Shown in pieces: positions 31,881 through 46,700 of a stretch of 64,000 nt of DNA; within the stretch, counting starts at the first letter, position 1, and each line of letters starts with the position of its first letter. Both the position numbers and the translations under genes were made by a program. Source of the stretch: Amphiura filiformis (lineage: Eukaryota; Echinodermata; Ophiuroidea; Amphilepidida; Amphiuridae); assembly GCF_039555335.1 (NCBI RefSeq), contig NC_092642.1, positions 14,084,243 through 14,148,242 of the forward strand, written 5' to 3'. Below the pieces are notes generated by a model. The model made no database searches. It was not told the DNA's origin and worked only from the letters and a program-made list of their open reading frames with translations.

Positions 31881-34754
31881 CACACCATTGATACGGTGAG
31901 TTGAAAGGATCTACACAGTGTTGCCAAAACTTTTCAGCGCCAAGGCGAATTGGCTCGCCAGGTCGCAGTAAAGGATTCTCAAGTAGCCCAAATTTTAAGC
32001 TTCCAAAAAAGACACCTAATACCGGATATTTGGGCAGATTTACCCAAATTTTGAACTCAAATCACTAAAAACTTCCAGTACTTAACATGAAGTTACAGAC
32101 CAATCAATAAATGGTCACAGAACCCATTGTAAATGCAATTTGGAGTTTTCAGAGACTCGAAACCTTTATAAATCGGCTAAATTGAAAGTTTTAGGCAAGT
32201 AGTGGCATGCCTTTTGGAGTAGCGGCAAGGCGCAGTTTTGGCACCGCTGTCTACATGTAGGCTATATATCAACTATACATACTTTTAATAAAAAAGCCTG
32301 GGCAAACAAATTCAACAATGAAAACTCCGTAACACAAAATCTGTAAAAACAAAATTATTGATAATTGATAAAAAGGGTTTTTCCAGTCCCAAACATATCC
32401 TTATTCATTATCATGAACTGATGGCACAAATTCATGTTTACACACACTTAATAAATGAGACCCTTACAAGTTTGTGAAGGAGTTCCACTGTGTTTCCACT
32501 GGATCTACTGTATAATAATAATGTATGCATTGTACAATTTTTATGTTGGGTTTAATTGTACGATGGTGGGGGCTTATACATGTATAAAAGGTATAAAATG
32601 TTTTAATTACATTGAGAAAACATTTTTGGAAACTTGATGAAAATAATGACTTTAGGCAAAAAAAGAAGAGGTTTGTCTCATAAACATTTGGCCAGAAAGC
32701 TATGTGCTATATAGTTTTTTTCTTATTTTTTGCCACCCTAATTGTCAATTTTTCCCCATTAAAAAAAAAAAAAAAGCAATCATGTAGGGTTGTTCGGGTC
32801 TCTGAGACAAATTTTTGTTTTCTTTGGAATTACTTAATGAAAATATTTTAACATAATGCTATTAATTGTTGACGATTTTTTTCCCAAAAATACTTGTATT
32901 TGCCCCCGTAAATATTTTATAATAACATATTGACAACATCTATAAAATGATGTTTTAGTGTTTTTTCATACAAAGCATTTTAAAAATGTTTCATGAACTT
33001 TATATAATGTGACATTTAAAATGTTATTAAGACATAAGGCAATGTGTCAATTTAGAAATGTTTTGGATAACAAACTAGACTTTGATTAGAACCATACCTA
33101 TTTTGAAAAATAAATATAAAGTTATAAACACTGTACTGTAATTTATAATACACTTGTTGACCATAGATGGAAATTATTTACTTTTGTAGATCTCAAATCT
33201 TGAACATTTCCTATTAATTACTTGAATCTTCTTGCACAACTGAGAACATACCTTTTCCTTTTGAAGCCAGGTTTCCATTTAGGATCTATAGAAAAACACA
33301 ACTGGTTGGTTATTCTTTTCTTTTCCTAAATGCTCAAGTCCATTTATTGGCATGTTGAGCAATTTATGCATGCCGTATTTGGACATAAATGTCCGGGATG
33401 TCACTGGCGGTATGTCGTCAGCTATATTCAATTATTTTACAGGAAACTAAAATATGAAGTAAATTTTATTTGGGTTTCAAGTCTAAATGAAGAAAATAAT
33501 GATGAATAATAAAAATAAAAGTGATAGTTATGAATGAGGGCATTTCGTGATCCACAGCCTCATTCTCTCCCCCCCCCTCACTTTTCTAAAAAAAAGTTGA
33601 GATTTTTATACCACTGGAAACCTCTGGCTACATAATGTTTATGTACAAAATATTTCTTGCAGATTAATTTGTTTAGCAAAAATATTGTCAAATCTGAACT
33701 ACGTTCTGTGTACCAAAACAAAATTGTGATTTTTGTTTTAGTGTAAAACTTTGTGGTAGTAGCAATAAAACAGTCACCAAAATCAAGTATGTGTAATGAC
33801 ATCTTTACTCATTGTCAGTTTCTCAATCTCACATATATTTTATCACTACTGTGTTAACATCTACAGTTCATTAGGATAACAAATCAACTATTTTCCCATC
33901 ATAAGCCATGTTACAGCATAAAAATCATCGCATCTGTAATACTACCACATGATGGAGTCATTACAATGCCAGTAAATTTGGAATTCCAAAGTTGTTAAAT
34001 TTTGACAAAAACTTATTTTTACAAATTTTGTGCAGCTACTTACCCGATTGAATCATTAATGTGAAGTTTGTGATAAAAGCAAGGGGGTTCCATACATGAA
34101 GTATAATGATTACAGTTGATTTTAAGATGTGAAGCCATTTTGGATTTGGGTCCTGGTGACTATTAGAGGTTACAAAAGGTCATACAGGGGTAAAAATTTG
34201 AAAAATGCTCCAATCTAGTTGAAAGATAATTGTCTGATGACAGGGATTGCATAAATGTATAGCTGTGCTATGTTTACAGCCTTTAGTCATGGAGTTATTC
34301 TACAAAAACCACTTTTTCAGGTAATGTGTCACCTTTCATTAATATTGATGTACAGGTTCAAAATCAATGTGGAGGTACACATTACCATACGAGGATATGC
34401 CGCATTTTTGGCCTTCTGGTATATCAATGGCCCCCTTTTTTTACCAATTTTGGTATATGGATGGGTCCATTTTTTCTCAATTTTGTCTTACTATAGCCAA
34501 ATTTTTTTTAAATTGCCTCATAATTTGGGGAAAGGTTTTTTGACATTTGGTATATCGATGGGTCCAAATTTCATGCAAAATTGGTGTATTGATGGGTCCA
34601 CTTTCAAATTCTCAGTGGCACACCTACCCAAACCAAACTTGAGTCCCTCAGGTCAAAAATTAACTTTGATTTTGGCACCTCTAGTGTTCACCAGGGGTCA
34701 ACTCAAAAAAGGCTCCACATATTAAAATGTAGGACCATGTACATCATGTGTGGC
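31881..34754. other. Between gene A promoter and LINE
   Basis: Upstream of gene A. It holds a partial MITE family 1 copy (33537-33730) and unassigned AT-rich sequence; an open plus-strand stretch at 34255-34725 reads as low-complexity repeats of ttttggtatat.gatgggtcca, not as a protein. Confidence 0.4.
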
Positions 34755-36390
34755 GACCCTTATATTCATTCATTCATTCATTTATTTTTTCACTCTTCAA
34801 ATAGCAAAAAAACATAGGATACATACAAAATCATAATACAAGTGAGAGTGAAGGAATCACAGGAAAGGCCAAGAAGAGGCCTGAAAATCTGTGATCCCTT
34901 GATTGGTTAATTCATCATTTGACATGGCAGCAGATTGTCATTTCATTGAAGAAGCAACAGTAAGCTGTCATATCTTGATATGAATTAACCTAAATACATG
35001 AAAAATAACATTAAACAATAGTAATAAGAAAATGCACAACAATAAGTAATGTGGTCATATAAATCAGATACAATAGGCATTAATAGTAACTTTGCATAAG
35101 ATACATGGCGGAATTGATTAATCGATGATGAACTTTTAATGCTGTTATCAACATTATTCCATAATTTAGTAGCTGCATATTTAATAGATTTTTCACAGAA
35201 AGCTCTTTTGATAAATGGAAGCCTCAGACGATCTTTATATCTGGTGTTTAAGTCATGGATCTTAGACTGTTTTACAAATAAATCATCAAAAACACTCGGT
35301 AAAAGTCCATTATCATGTTTGTACATAAATAAACCAAGTTCAAATGTATACATATCCCTGACACTTAAAGTATTATACCTAATCAGTAAGGGATTAGTGC
35401 TACTTCTATAATCACTTGCACTTATAATACGAAGTGCCCTCTTTTGAATTTTAAAAAGATCATTTATGTATGATGAACATGCACATCCCCAAGCTAAGAT
35501 ACCATAATTGATATAAGGTAATATCAAAGAGCAATACAATGTATATAACGCCTCATGTGGGAGGAAGTTTTTTAATTTATTAATGATACCGACATTTCTT
35601 GAACATGTTTTTATAATATTATCTATATGTTCTTTCCAAGTGATATTCTGGTCAATTTGTAGACCTAGAAACTTAGTGCTTGGCACTTTTTCAAGCGGTG
35701 TTCTTGAGTGCCTGTCAGAGTCAAGAAACAATTGCAAATTGTACTCATGTTTTTTTTTTCTTCTTGGTACCCGGTAACATATAATTAGTTTTTTTAGCAT
35801 TGACAGATAATTTATTTACCTGGAACCATCTATTCACATTAATAAGCTCTTTGTTGAAGAAATAACATTAAACTGATTGTGAGAGTAAAATAAATTGGTG
35901 TCATCAGCAAATGAAATCACATCAAGTGAGTCAGTAATTAAGTGAATATCGTTAAAATGAAAAGCAGTGGACCCAGTATGGAACCTTGAGGCAGACGGCA
36001 AGTAAGATTTTGCTGTTGAGATGGAACACCATTATAATAAACATATTGTTTTCTATTACTCAAATAATCTTCAAACCATCTGTGTGTAATACCTCTAAAA
36101 CCATAGTGATAGAGTTTATCAAGCAATATTGTATGGTCTATAGTATCAAATGCTTTTGATAAATCTAAAAACACACCTGCTGTAAAATTGTCATTGTCAA
36201 CAGCTTCAGTAATTTTGTTAACCAAGTCAATCACTGCCATATATGTGCTGTGGTTTTTTCTAAAACCATACTGACGTTTGTATAAAATGCGATGGTGATC
36301 TAAATATGACATGCATCTGTTAAATACAAGTCGTTCCAGAATCTTTGAGAAAATTGGTAAAACAGATACTGGGCGATAATTCGAAAACAA
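34755..36390 (-). pseudogene. Non-LTR retrotransposon, 5'-truncated
   Basis: RT from NYRPVSVLPIFSKILERLVF through LSKAFDTIDHTILLDKLYHY and RLPQGSILGPLLF (36390-35938), a frame change, the catalytic FADDTNLFYS near 35900, then the C-terminal part STKFLGLQIDQNITWKEHID ... LPYINYGILAWG ... KIQKRALRIIS (35800-34985). The 3' end has a (GAAT)n tail at 34760-34785. Frameshifts make it inactive. It sits between gene B's end and gene A's promoter. Confidence 0.8.
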
Positions 36391-37071
36391 ATCATTATCA
36401 TCCTCTTTATACAGTTCTTATACAATTATGCTTTTATCACAATGATTCCCTGTTTGGGAGCTTAGTAGCTGCACGTTTAGGGTCTTCATCTCCTTGGGCC
36501 TGCCAAGGTGCTGCGCTTAAGATAATTTTCACATTTTTTTAGATGCTCTACTGCCGTCTCTATTTATCAAGAGGTGAAATATATAATATGTTACATGATC
36601 TGGTCAATGGAGGCCAAAGGCGACAAATTGGAAATTGAGCTAAAGGCAAAAATATGGAGAAAAACAAGGAAATACAAAAGAAAATAGACATCACAAAACT
36701 TCAAAACTGAAGAACCAAGTATGCTAGACCTTAATGCTTTCAGTAAACGATAGCCTAATGTCTGTATAAGATAATAATTATAGTTGTAACTCAATTTTCA
36801 AAAATGTCTTTCTCCATGGACCAGATCGTGTCACATATTAGCTGTGACATTGTGATATTGATAAAATTAAGAAGTTCTACAGAGGGTTATGGAGTTCAAA
36901 ATTATGTGACTTGACAACACTTTTCAACATGGGATAAAGCGTGACCTTGGTGCAACAATTCATGTCACATTAAAAATCATTGTCAAACAATTTCACAGCC
37001 CTCTCTAGAGAGTGGACAAATATCGTGTGTCCAACAGCAAGCTATCTGAAATCACATAATCATGAAAAGAG
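36391..37071. other. Downstream of gene B
   Basis: This should contain the gene B 3' UTR. I see no convincing AATAAA on the minus strand and no repeat I recognise. Confidence 0.35.
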
Positions 37072-37716
37072 CTAAGCAGCACTTGTCAATTGGTAATGGT
37101 GAGTTGTTAATGTAGAAACATGACGTGTCCAATGTTTAAACTTCAACTTCTCATTTGCCCAACATTTAAACTTCAACAGTTGAAGTTCAAGATTATTTTC
37201 CTTTGACAACATTTTTGCCCAAATGCGATAATCTTTCCCAACCTTTAATTTCTTTACCTCAGACCAATTCAAACTAGATGGAATGGTGACACTCACTATA
37301 GAATTTCCACAGTGCCTTCTGATTGGGCCCATTTTGAAGTACTTCTTCGCACACTTTACTATCTTCGAGTCATCTCTAAGTATAGCAAACTGGGCCAGTC
37401 CCTTTTTGATCATTATTTTGTGGCATCTACCCACAAAACCATCTCTGATTAGAGTTTGTGAAACTTTACGAATCCTTTTCAAATTTCTCCCAAATAAATC
37501 TATGCACTTTGATCCTACATGCGTGACTTCCCTAGTGAAGACATTTCTGATGTAATGTTTATACCTGATGCCTCTGTGCCCACACGGGCATACCCCATTA
37601 CAACCTCCAAGATCTTCCACGGTGTCAAATTTCCATTCTTGAGACATCCTGTACATGTCATCCTTCTCACGACTCAAGGGTATCAGATGCCCAAGCAGTT
37701 GTCCTGGGTATGGCTT
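37072..37716 (-). CDS. Gene B coding exon 9: terminal Cys-rich CxCG/VGSxC domain
   Basis: A phase-0 terminal exon of 214 residues plus stop, acceptor TTTACTCCACAG. It contains GGCNGVCPCGHRGIRYKHYI and then FTREVTHVGSKCIDLF: C517, C521, C523 and C549 could bind zinc. The remainder is Lys/Arg-rich (for example RNLKRIRKV, KKLKVGKDYR). The layout CxCG, aromatic strand, hairpin, VGSxC resembles small zinc-ribbon or treble-clef modules; I think of similar uncharacterised proteins of large DNA viruses and protists but cannot verify. The strongly basic remainder suggests nucleic acid binding. No poly(A) signal was clear downstream. Confidence 0.7.
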   Translation of the reverse strand, partial: KPYPGQLLGHLIPLSREKDDMYRMSQEWKFDTVEDLGGCNGVCPCGHRGIRYKHYIRNVFTREVTHVGSKCIDLFGRNLKRIRKVSQTLIRDGFVGRCHKIMIKKGLAQFAILRDDSKIVKCAKKYFKMGPIRRHCGNSIVSVTIPSSLNWSEVKKLKVGKDYRIWAKMLSKENNLELQLLKFKCWANEKLKFKHWTRHVSTLTTHHYQLTSAA

Positions 37717-40700
37717 CTGTGGAGTAAACAGAAGTAACAATAATGTCAGAACACAAAGGTTAAAGTTATGTTCACAGCAACCAGTCCAGTACTGTTTAGG
37801 GATGGTTAAAATAATATTAACAGGGGTGTGCCCAGAAACCGGGACCCGGGGCTGAAGTCTGAACGAAAAATGTTTAACATCGGCGCGTCAGTCACGCTTG
37901 CGCGACAGGGGGGTGTGGCCCCCTCAGAATTAGAAAATTTTTGAAAGTGAAAGCCCAAATGGAGCCATTTGGTGCAACATTTTTACACATTTATTGGTTA
38001 TTTTCGGAGCATTATATTTTAACAGATTTCCAACTGAGCCGCAAATTTTAGTTTTATATGAACACGCATGATCAATAACTCGCAATCAAAGCCTAAATGA
38101 AGGCATTTGGTCAACATTTTTACATTATTATTGGTTATTTTGGAGCATAGGCATATTATATACATCTATTTATAGGTATATTTTCCATTCAGCTCCATTC
38201 TGGGGAAATTTGGCCGAAAAGTGGCTATAAAATGCATTCAAATTTCCTTCAAAATTTGTGAAATAGGCCTATGGATCCACTTTTGGGGCACTTTTTTCTC
38301 CCCTTTTGATTTTAGGGGGTACTATGCCCCCTGCCCCCACTGGCAATGCCACTCTCACTCCCTCTCTCTCTCTTTCCTTCTCCCTTCTCTCTTTTTTTTT
38401 TAGACCCGGAGGCTGCAGCTCCCAAAGCCCCCCCGGGCACGCACCTGATTAAGGTTGGAAAAAGCAATTTTTGGCAATGGTAACCATCCCCACCCACACC
38501 TAAAAAGGGATCTACTTTTGGTGCAAACACTATATGGGTATCTTTAATATTAATACAGCAATAAGATGGCTTACAAAAATGGTTTCAGAATGTTCAAGGC
38601 CACAAAAAGGTTCGTCTTTCATCTCTCACACATTTCATTCATATTTTTAACATCGGCGCGTCAGTCGGGTGTGGCCCCCTCAGAATTAGAAAATTTTTGA
38701 AAGTGAAAGCCCAAATGGAGCCATTTGGTGCAACATTTTACACATTTATTGGTTATTTTCGAGCATTATATTTTAACAGATTTCCAACTGAGCCGCAAAT
38801 TTTAGTTTTATATGAACACGCATGATCAATAACTCGCAATCAAAGCCTAAATGAAGGCATTTGGTCAACATTTTTACATTATTATTGGTTATTTTGGAGC
38901 ATAGGCATATTATATACATCTATTTATAGGTATATTTTCCATTCAGCTCCATTCTGGGGAAATTTGGCCGAAAAGTGGCTATAAAATGCATTCAAATTTC
39001 CTTCAAAATTTGTGAAATAGGCCTATGGATCCACTTTTGGGGCACTTTTTTCTCCCCTTTTGATTTTAGGGGGTACTATGCCCCCTGCCCCCACTGGCAA
39101 TGCCATTCTCACTCCCTCTCTCTCTCTCCTTCTCCTTTCTCTTTTTTTTTTTAAGACCCGGAGGCTGCAGCTCCCAAAGCCCCCCCCGGGCACGCACCTG
39201 ATTAAGGTTGGAAAAAGCAATTTTTGGCAATGGTAACCATCCCCACCCACACCTAAAAAGGGATCTACTTTTGGTGCAAACACTATATGGGTATCTTTAA
39301 TATTAATACAGCAATAAGATGGCTTACAAAAATGGTTTCAGAATGTTCAAGGCCACAAAAAGGTTTGTCTCTCATCTCTCACACATTTCATTCATATTTT
39401 TGAACAGCTACAGCAGCTAAAAGCTGCAACAAGTACCACAATTAAAATGGAAAAAGTACTTCTTAACAGAAGTTCATGATTTTTCTATACATCAGTACTA
39501 CGCAATTACCTCAGTTAAGACAATACATGAGAAATTGTTGATTCATACTCTACAAATGGGATTCATAGTTGAGTGGATTCATATCTAGGAACCAATACTT
39601 TCAAGTGTATTCTCTGTCATAAGGTGGGTCGAGTGGAGCATGACCACAGTGTTTGCACTCAAAAATTGAGACAAATAGAGCTGACACACAAGAGGAATGG
39701 TATGGGTTCTAAAAGGAGATCACAAAGCTTGATATAAGGAGTGTTGTTTCCACCCCATGTGCATGGGGGGGGGGAATTAAACACCCAAAAACTTTTGCTT
39801 TGATGTATTACTGGCAATACCTCCAAGCACTATAAAATTATATTATAAATGCGATTATTGGCTTATTTGAGATAAATATATTAATATTAAAAGCGCATTT
39901 CATGATCCACAGCCTCATCCCCCACTTTTCTCAAAAAAACTGGAAACCTATATCGACATATTTGAATTTTGTTCTGGTATACCAGAACGAAATTACAACA
40001 GTGGCCTATGGAGCAGTGTAATACACATAATCGTGCAGAACTCGCAAACGCAAAATCGGAATCAACTGAAAGGGAGTAAGCTTTTTTCGTGAATATCTAC
40101 TGAAAAATGTCATAAAAAGAGGATGCTAGGATCACGAAATACTCCTTTAAGAAGTAGGCTGCAGTTTTGTAGTTAAATGACTGAAACTGGAAAATATGGT
40201 TCCTGCCATCCCACTCAACTTAAACCATTGCACTGAAATATTTTTTCAAAACTCAGATGAAACAATACCTTCATTTCATCGCCATTCATATATTTGCACT
40301 TCTGATCCTCAACAGTATCTTCTTCCTCTTCAGTATCCACTTCTTCATCCTCGGAGTCCTGTTCTTCCTGTTCAATGTCCGATTCTTCCTCCTGAATCTC
40401 CTCTTGTTTTACTTCAATGTCCTCAGTGTCCAGTTCTTCCTCCTCTTCATCAGAAAATATTACTTGTCTTGTCTGTAGTATCTTAAATAAATGGTAGGTA
40501 AATAAAGTAGATTTAATAGTAACATGTTACATAGTATACCACTGCTGTGCCCTTAGAAAATGCACTTGACTTATATTGTCTGTTTCCACCCAGGTGTATG
40601 AATGGGTACCGGCATATTATGGTGCTGGGAAGGTAAAACAAGACTTGTTGTGTTGGAGGAGTAGTGCCTCCCCCCCCCAAAAAAAATAAAAACCCAAGTT

Positions 40701-43700
40701 AATTCAGGGGAGTCTAGCCCAATGCCAAAGAAAGATAGATGGATATTTTGGCCTGTGAGCAATTACCTTACCTGGCCTTTTCTGTGACAAGTTCTTAGAA
40801 GAAATTACATTTTGTTCCCAGCAAACACTTTTTGTTGGTTTTGATCAAACTTTTTTAATAGCATAAAAAGGTTGGGTTATATAAAGGTCATGAAAATATT
40901 TTGAATAAAAAACACTACAACAAATTTGTAAAATGTTGTCAAAATATTATTATTGTAAATAAAATTTTACAAAATACTATTGTGAAAATGGTCCACCAAA
41001 TGGCTTCAATTGGGCCTTAATTTCGCAAAACTTATATACCTTTGGAAAATATAGCACCCTAATTTTTCAAACATTTAAGAGGGTTTATCCGATAGACTCA
41101 GATGGTAGGTGGAAGATGGGGGTCAGCAAATTTTGTTCATATTTTGTCAATCAAACACGTGTCTATGAGTATTTACAGTGGAGGTATTAAAAAATTTTGA
41201 GGACCCCCCACTAGGAGATACTGGACCCCCCTCAAATTGACCCCCATGATTGTCTTCTCAGACACAAAAACTTTGAAATGTGCACTAACTTTTGATTAGA
41301 GCCACGTAATAACGCGCATCTGCAGACATTTTATTTATACTTCACAGTAATAATACACATTTTGTCTCGACATAACAATTAAAAATTCTTTGTACAACAT
41401 TTGGGTTGTTCCATTTTCAGAGAGGGGTGTAATGGCCTTTTCAGCAATTGTGTAAATGTGAAAAATCCTAATTTTGAAGCAAAGTTTGCAAGATGATTGT
41501 GAGAGTTCCTCAATATTTTTGTCAAAGTTATTTACTTGTTGGATAAAGTAGATATAGGTTGATCAATTGAGCAAATAAAAATCGTGGAGACTTTTTCCAT
41601 TTTAAAATGAGCACATCTTACTTTATGCTCTTTTTCAGAAAAGTGCAAAATACTAATTTTGAAGCAAAGTTTGCAAGATGATTGTGAGAGTTCCTCAATA
41701 TTTTTGTCAAAGTTATTTACTTGTTGGATAAAGTAGATATAGGTTGAACAATTGAGCAAATAAAAATCGTGGAGACTTTTTCCGTTTTAAAATGAGCACA
41801 TCTTACTTTATGCTCTTTTTCAGAAAAGTGCAAAATTGCGATATTTTCATGCTAAACTCAGGTACGGTGATTTTTCTAAGTTTGAAAATGAAATTTGATG
41901 AAAAGGGAGCCTATCAGAAGTAAACAACATCAACAAAACTATTACATAATAAATTGGGGCCTAAATTGTGTTGGATAAATGCTTATAGAACAGGACTATT
42001 CTATAAAGGGGTCAGTACTAAAATTCTGTCTGTGCTGATTTAAAAATAATCTTTTTGCATCATGCTTTATGCACCCTCAAATGAATATTACCTTTTTCTT
42101 CGAAGGAATGCAGGTAGGGCCTACAATAATTATTTTCTATCACTATGTAGTTAACAACAAAGACAATAATATATTGGAACACTACATTGATCAAGTAGGG
42201 GTGTTATTGTGTTAAACATAAAAACGCTTATATGTATCTATGATTCTCGATTTTTGAAATACCAAAAATGCTGACACATTATATGGATTTTGGGGTTTGT
42301 ATTGAGGATCCTTTGATGGTCAATATACTAGTTAACTGCTCTCTTTCATCTGAGTGACCTCTGTCTATCAAGGTGGCTCAGCCCACCAAATAACCTCTCC
42401 ATCATAGTGAAAAGCATGTAATAATCAACATTTTTAAGCGGCAATTCTACCACGCATGACAATAGTTTTCTTTATTTTTAGCTGTATTAAATAAAGCCTA
42501 AATTTTAACTTAAGCTCCAATTTTTTTTTTACAGGTAAGGTTCAGTTTTTATTAACAAATGTTAGAAAGTGATGCTGCTATTTCAACATCGAAATTAGTA
42601 CTAAAACGGGCTCTGTTAGCAGTTATTCGGAGAGGGCCTATACTTTTCTTGTGAAATCGAATTTGCTTAATGTTACTGGGGAAATTCGCTTAAATATTAG
42701 TATAAATGGCCATTGCCATGACAACTGCCTTCTCTTTGAAATCTCCAATACATGTAGCTTAAAATTAAAGAATCCATGTATATCAATAGTATACTTATAA
42801 AGTGTAATACAAACTTTTTAATGCAACAAATTGCTCAAAATGAAGAAAATGGGTCAATTTGGGGTCAAACTGCCCAAAATTCAAAGATCATAGATTACTG
42901 GGGAAATTCGCTTAAATATTAGTATAAATGGCCATTGCCATGGCAATTGCCTTCCCTTTGAAATCTCCTAATACATGTATTTTAAAATTAAAGAATCCAT
43001 ATATCAATAATATACTCATTAAGTGTAATACAAACTTTTTTAATGCAACAAATTGCTAAAAATTTGGGGTCAAACTGCCCAAAATTCAAAGGTCATAGGT
43101 CACAGAAAAATGTTGTTGCTGTCATCTGGGATGAGGGAGGCAACAAAAGTTGGTATATTGGGTTTTACCTTGATGATAATGGGGATGAAACGCGGGGGAC
43201 AAAACCTTCGAGTGGATCACCTGATGCGCGTTAGTACTGATACCGGAGATGAAAGTTAGCAGCGACCACATGGCACTGATGATGATATCTAGGACAGCAG
43301 TTTGAGATTGTGCCTGTGACACTTATCAGTTTACGTAGCAACAAGTAGCCATTTATATTATGTTTTTTTTTGTAAATTTGACCTCATATTGTGGAGATGT
43401 CCTTAAAATTTTACTCCCAAATAGCCAGTATTGGGGATAACAAATTTTCTTTCCCTCATCTTATTTTAACATACCACTGTCACCGTAGAAGGTCAAGGGT
43501 CAATACACATGGCTTAGTTGGTGCTCTCCCATACTGACAGTGTAAAAAAGAGATCAGGAAAAGAGAATTTATTATCCCTGATACTGGCTATTCCGGGTAA
43601 AATGTTTAGGTCATGTTCACATGATGAGGGAATTTGTCAAATGTTACTGGCGAAATTTGCTTTAAAATTAGTATATATGGCCGTTGCCATGGAAACTGCC

Positions 43701-46700
43701 TTCTCTTTGAATTATCCTAGCTCACAATTAAAGAAGCCTCATATAATCAGTAATATAAAGTGTAATACAAACTTTTGTAATGCAAGAAATTGCTAAAAAT
43801 GTAAATACAATAAAATCCATTAAACTATCAAAATTGTATAAAAGTCTGCAGCGCAAAAATCTACATTTTTTACTTGATGTAACGTATGTTGTGTGTCTAT
43901 TTCGTTTGTCCAATTTATAGTGTTATGTAAGTTTTTACCTGTTGTCTAGCTTTTTCTGTAATTTAAATATGAGGTCTATGGGCCTGGTTCAAAATTTGGA
44001 TAAAAAAGGTGCATTGGGTCAGAAATGGTCGTAACTCAACACATGAAGATTTGAGACTACTTCTAACTGCATAAAAGATTGATTGACCAAAAAAAAAGAT
44101 AGACTAGACACCAGAACCTGGTAAAAAGACCCAAAAATGACAAAGTTATGGCTAAAAATGTGATTTTCAGGGAAAATGTGGCCATTTTGGATTTTTGCTG
44201 TGCACATTCTTTTTGAAACCCAGGCTTAACATTTTGTAATTTCATGTTTAGATAGGCCTAGGTTAAATAGAACATACAAAAACCTTATCCCGAAGCAAAA
44301 CAAAACAAGTCCCATTTATAGCCCACTCCTAGCATTAAGTTCCACCCCAGGTTATTAGGATTTAGTACTTTGGGGTATGGGGCACTACTAGGCCTAGTTC
44401 CTATAGCTTAAGTACTGATGCATGTGAAATGATTAAGAATCAGAATAGGAGCTTGTGATTTTCATAATAATCATAATACCACTAACATGTATGAATACGA
44501 GCTTGTGACATGAGAGGGCTCATATTCAAGGAGCATTATCTACTGGCGATTTTACCAATATGCTGTAAAAGAGAAACACCTACCCCTGTACTTGATTTGC
44601 ATTCTTAAATGTGGTTCTTAACTCCTCAATGGAATAACTGACTATTGGCTCAAGAAAAGGGACTGCTACAGTGAAAAGATCTTATATTTGATGTTGGTGT
44701 TGTATACAGCATCATTATACCAATGTCACATATTGGGAAAATCCATGTTTGTGTTCTATGAAAAGTAAAAAAGTCTCCATGATTTTTATTGCATTATATA
44801 AATGACCTATGTACAGAGGTTCTCTCCTGTAATGAACAATTTGAGAAAGATTGAGGAACTCCTACAATGACATCACAAAGTAGAGGGATATTTCACTTTT
44901 TTTCAAAAGTTGTCAAATGTGAAATATGGGCCCCCACCCCTGTTCATAAACGGAACATCCCAATATAAACATTTGTTGTTTTATATTTTTTGATAAAGAC
45001 AAAGGATGAAAGAAGATAAGTAGAAAAATTTACTTTCATAGATGCTTGTCTTAGGTGCCAAAAATTTGTTCAAAAATGGCATAAAACGGCATTTTACAAG
45101 TCAGGGAAATACGTGTTAGGGGGCATATTTTAGGGGGCCCATATTTCCCAGGAGGGGCCATAGCAGATTTTTTTATATTGATTATTATGAACACTTATCC
45201 AAACTTATTAAATTGCCAAAATATGGTTGAAATTTGCTGACCCCCATCTTCCACCTTTTTCCCATGGCATCTGTATTTCTCAGAAAATCTCTCTTAACAC
45301 CCAAAGACACAGAATCAAGCAGAAGTTTGCTTTTTACAGACATTCTGCAGATTTTCTATTCACCACAAGCCAGCCGACACTATTATTTTGCATTATGTGT
45401 ATATCCATATCAAAAGGATGCACTTGTCAGTTGCTACATGTGTCTCTCTTTACATAATAGCTAGGCTATGAGGCTCATCTGAAATAGAGGTCACTTCAAA
45501 TCATCCTCAAGTCAAAATAATGCTGAAAAAAAATCCATTCATTTAGAACTAGTTATGTGCTATACATGTAGGCCTACCTTTTTCCACAGGGGTTCCACAG
45601 TTTTGTCCTTTGTATCTGATGATGAAGTTTCTTTAACTCTCCTGTCAGAGTCGGATCTTTGGTCTACGTCGGTCTCTTTAGGCACTTCTGTAACACAACA
45701 AATAAAGTTTAAAATAAGTAAAAGCCACTTCATTACATGTGACGCAATATGATCAAGTCAAACTAAGTAGGCAATTTTGAAAATATATTTAATCATCACC
45801 AACTTCACAAAGTGCACTATTGCTGAAATCTTGTTCATACTTCATGGAGCAATTGTCCCTCATTAAAAGATGAGACTGGACTTTGTCCGTTGGTGAATGG
45901 TCTGTATTTTTTTCATCTATGAATACATATTGTCTACATGTACTTGATGAGATCTGCTCCCACAACACCTGGATAAAGTCACCAAGGCTTTACTTGAAAT
46001 ACAGTCCAATAAACTTGCCAAAATTCAATAGAGAACAAAGGAATGTTGAAGCCTAAGATGTATATTTGAAAGACAAAAGATTGAGTATTCTTATTCAATG
46101 GGTGCATCTTGTAAAGAATTCACGTAATTTGATTGGTTTTCTGGTGTATAATATCTCACAATAGTTGATAGTGATATTGGTCAGGGCGTGCGCCGCCACA
46201 CAACGGCGGCACGCTTGTTGCTCATCAATGATCGCGCGATAATATGTTCGCGTAATACACGTGGATACCGGCTGCGCCAGCATCCACTACTCAAAATATT
46301 GGTCAGCCCATCCATTATGACACGATATTGGATAGGCAAAAGACAAAATCCTATCTTTTATTCTCTAAATAATGATATGTGATATATCATTTTAAAGCCA
46401 GCAATCTGAGCATTTTAAATCTGAGCTTTTTAAATGTGGACATACCTTATTATAATTTTTCGACTTTATCCGAGATTCATGGGAGCAGGTCTCCTTTGTT
46501 AATAGGTGTGTGTTCTATTCCAATACCTGCACATACTCAATGTTTTTTTAATTTGTCTCAAGATTTTTTTGTCTCAAGTCTCAATTGTAACAAATATTTT
46601 TGGTGGTGCCAAGCGGGACATGGGGACATTTTCCTCAAACCCTGCAACCCCCGAAAAAATTGAGCTAAAGCATTTTCCACCCTGATGTGGCAATAACATA

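Noticed and set aside
34255..34725. 156-codon plus-strand ORF
   Set aside because: Made of degenerate tttggtatat/gatgggtcca repeats; no recognisable protein.
35890..35925. FADD wording in a translation
   Set aside because: FADDTN here is the catalytic box of LINE reverse transcriptase, not the death-domain adaptor FADD.
38312..39283. Two identical minus-strand ORFs (MFAPKVDPFLGVGGDGYH)
   Set aside because: They are the two units of a tandem repeat; the Arg/Glu-rich part is a (tctc)n tract read in reverse.
43043..43322. Open frames on both strands
   Set aside because: Opposed short ORFs inside a tandem-repeat region with no similarity to either gene.
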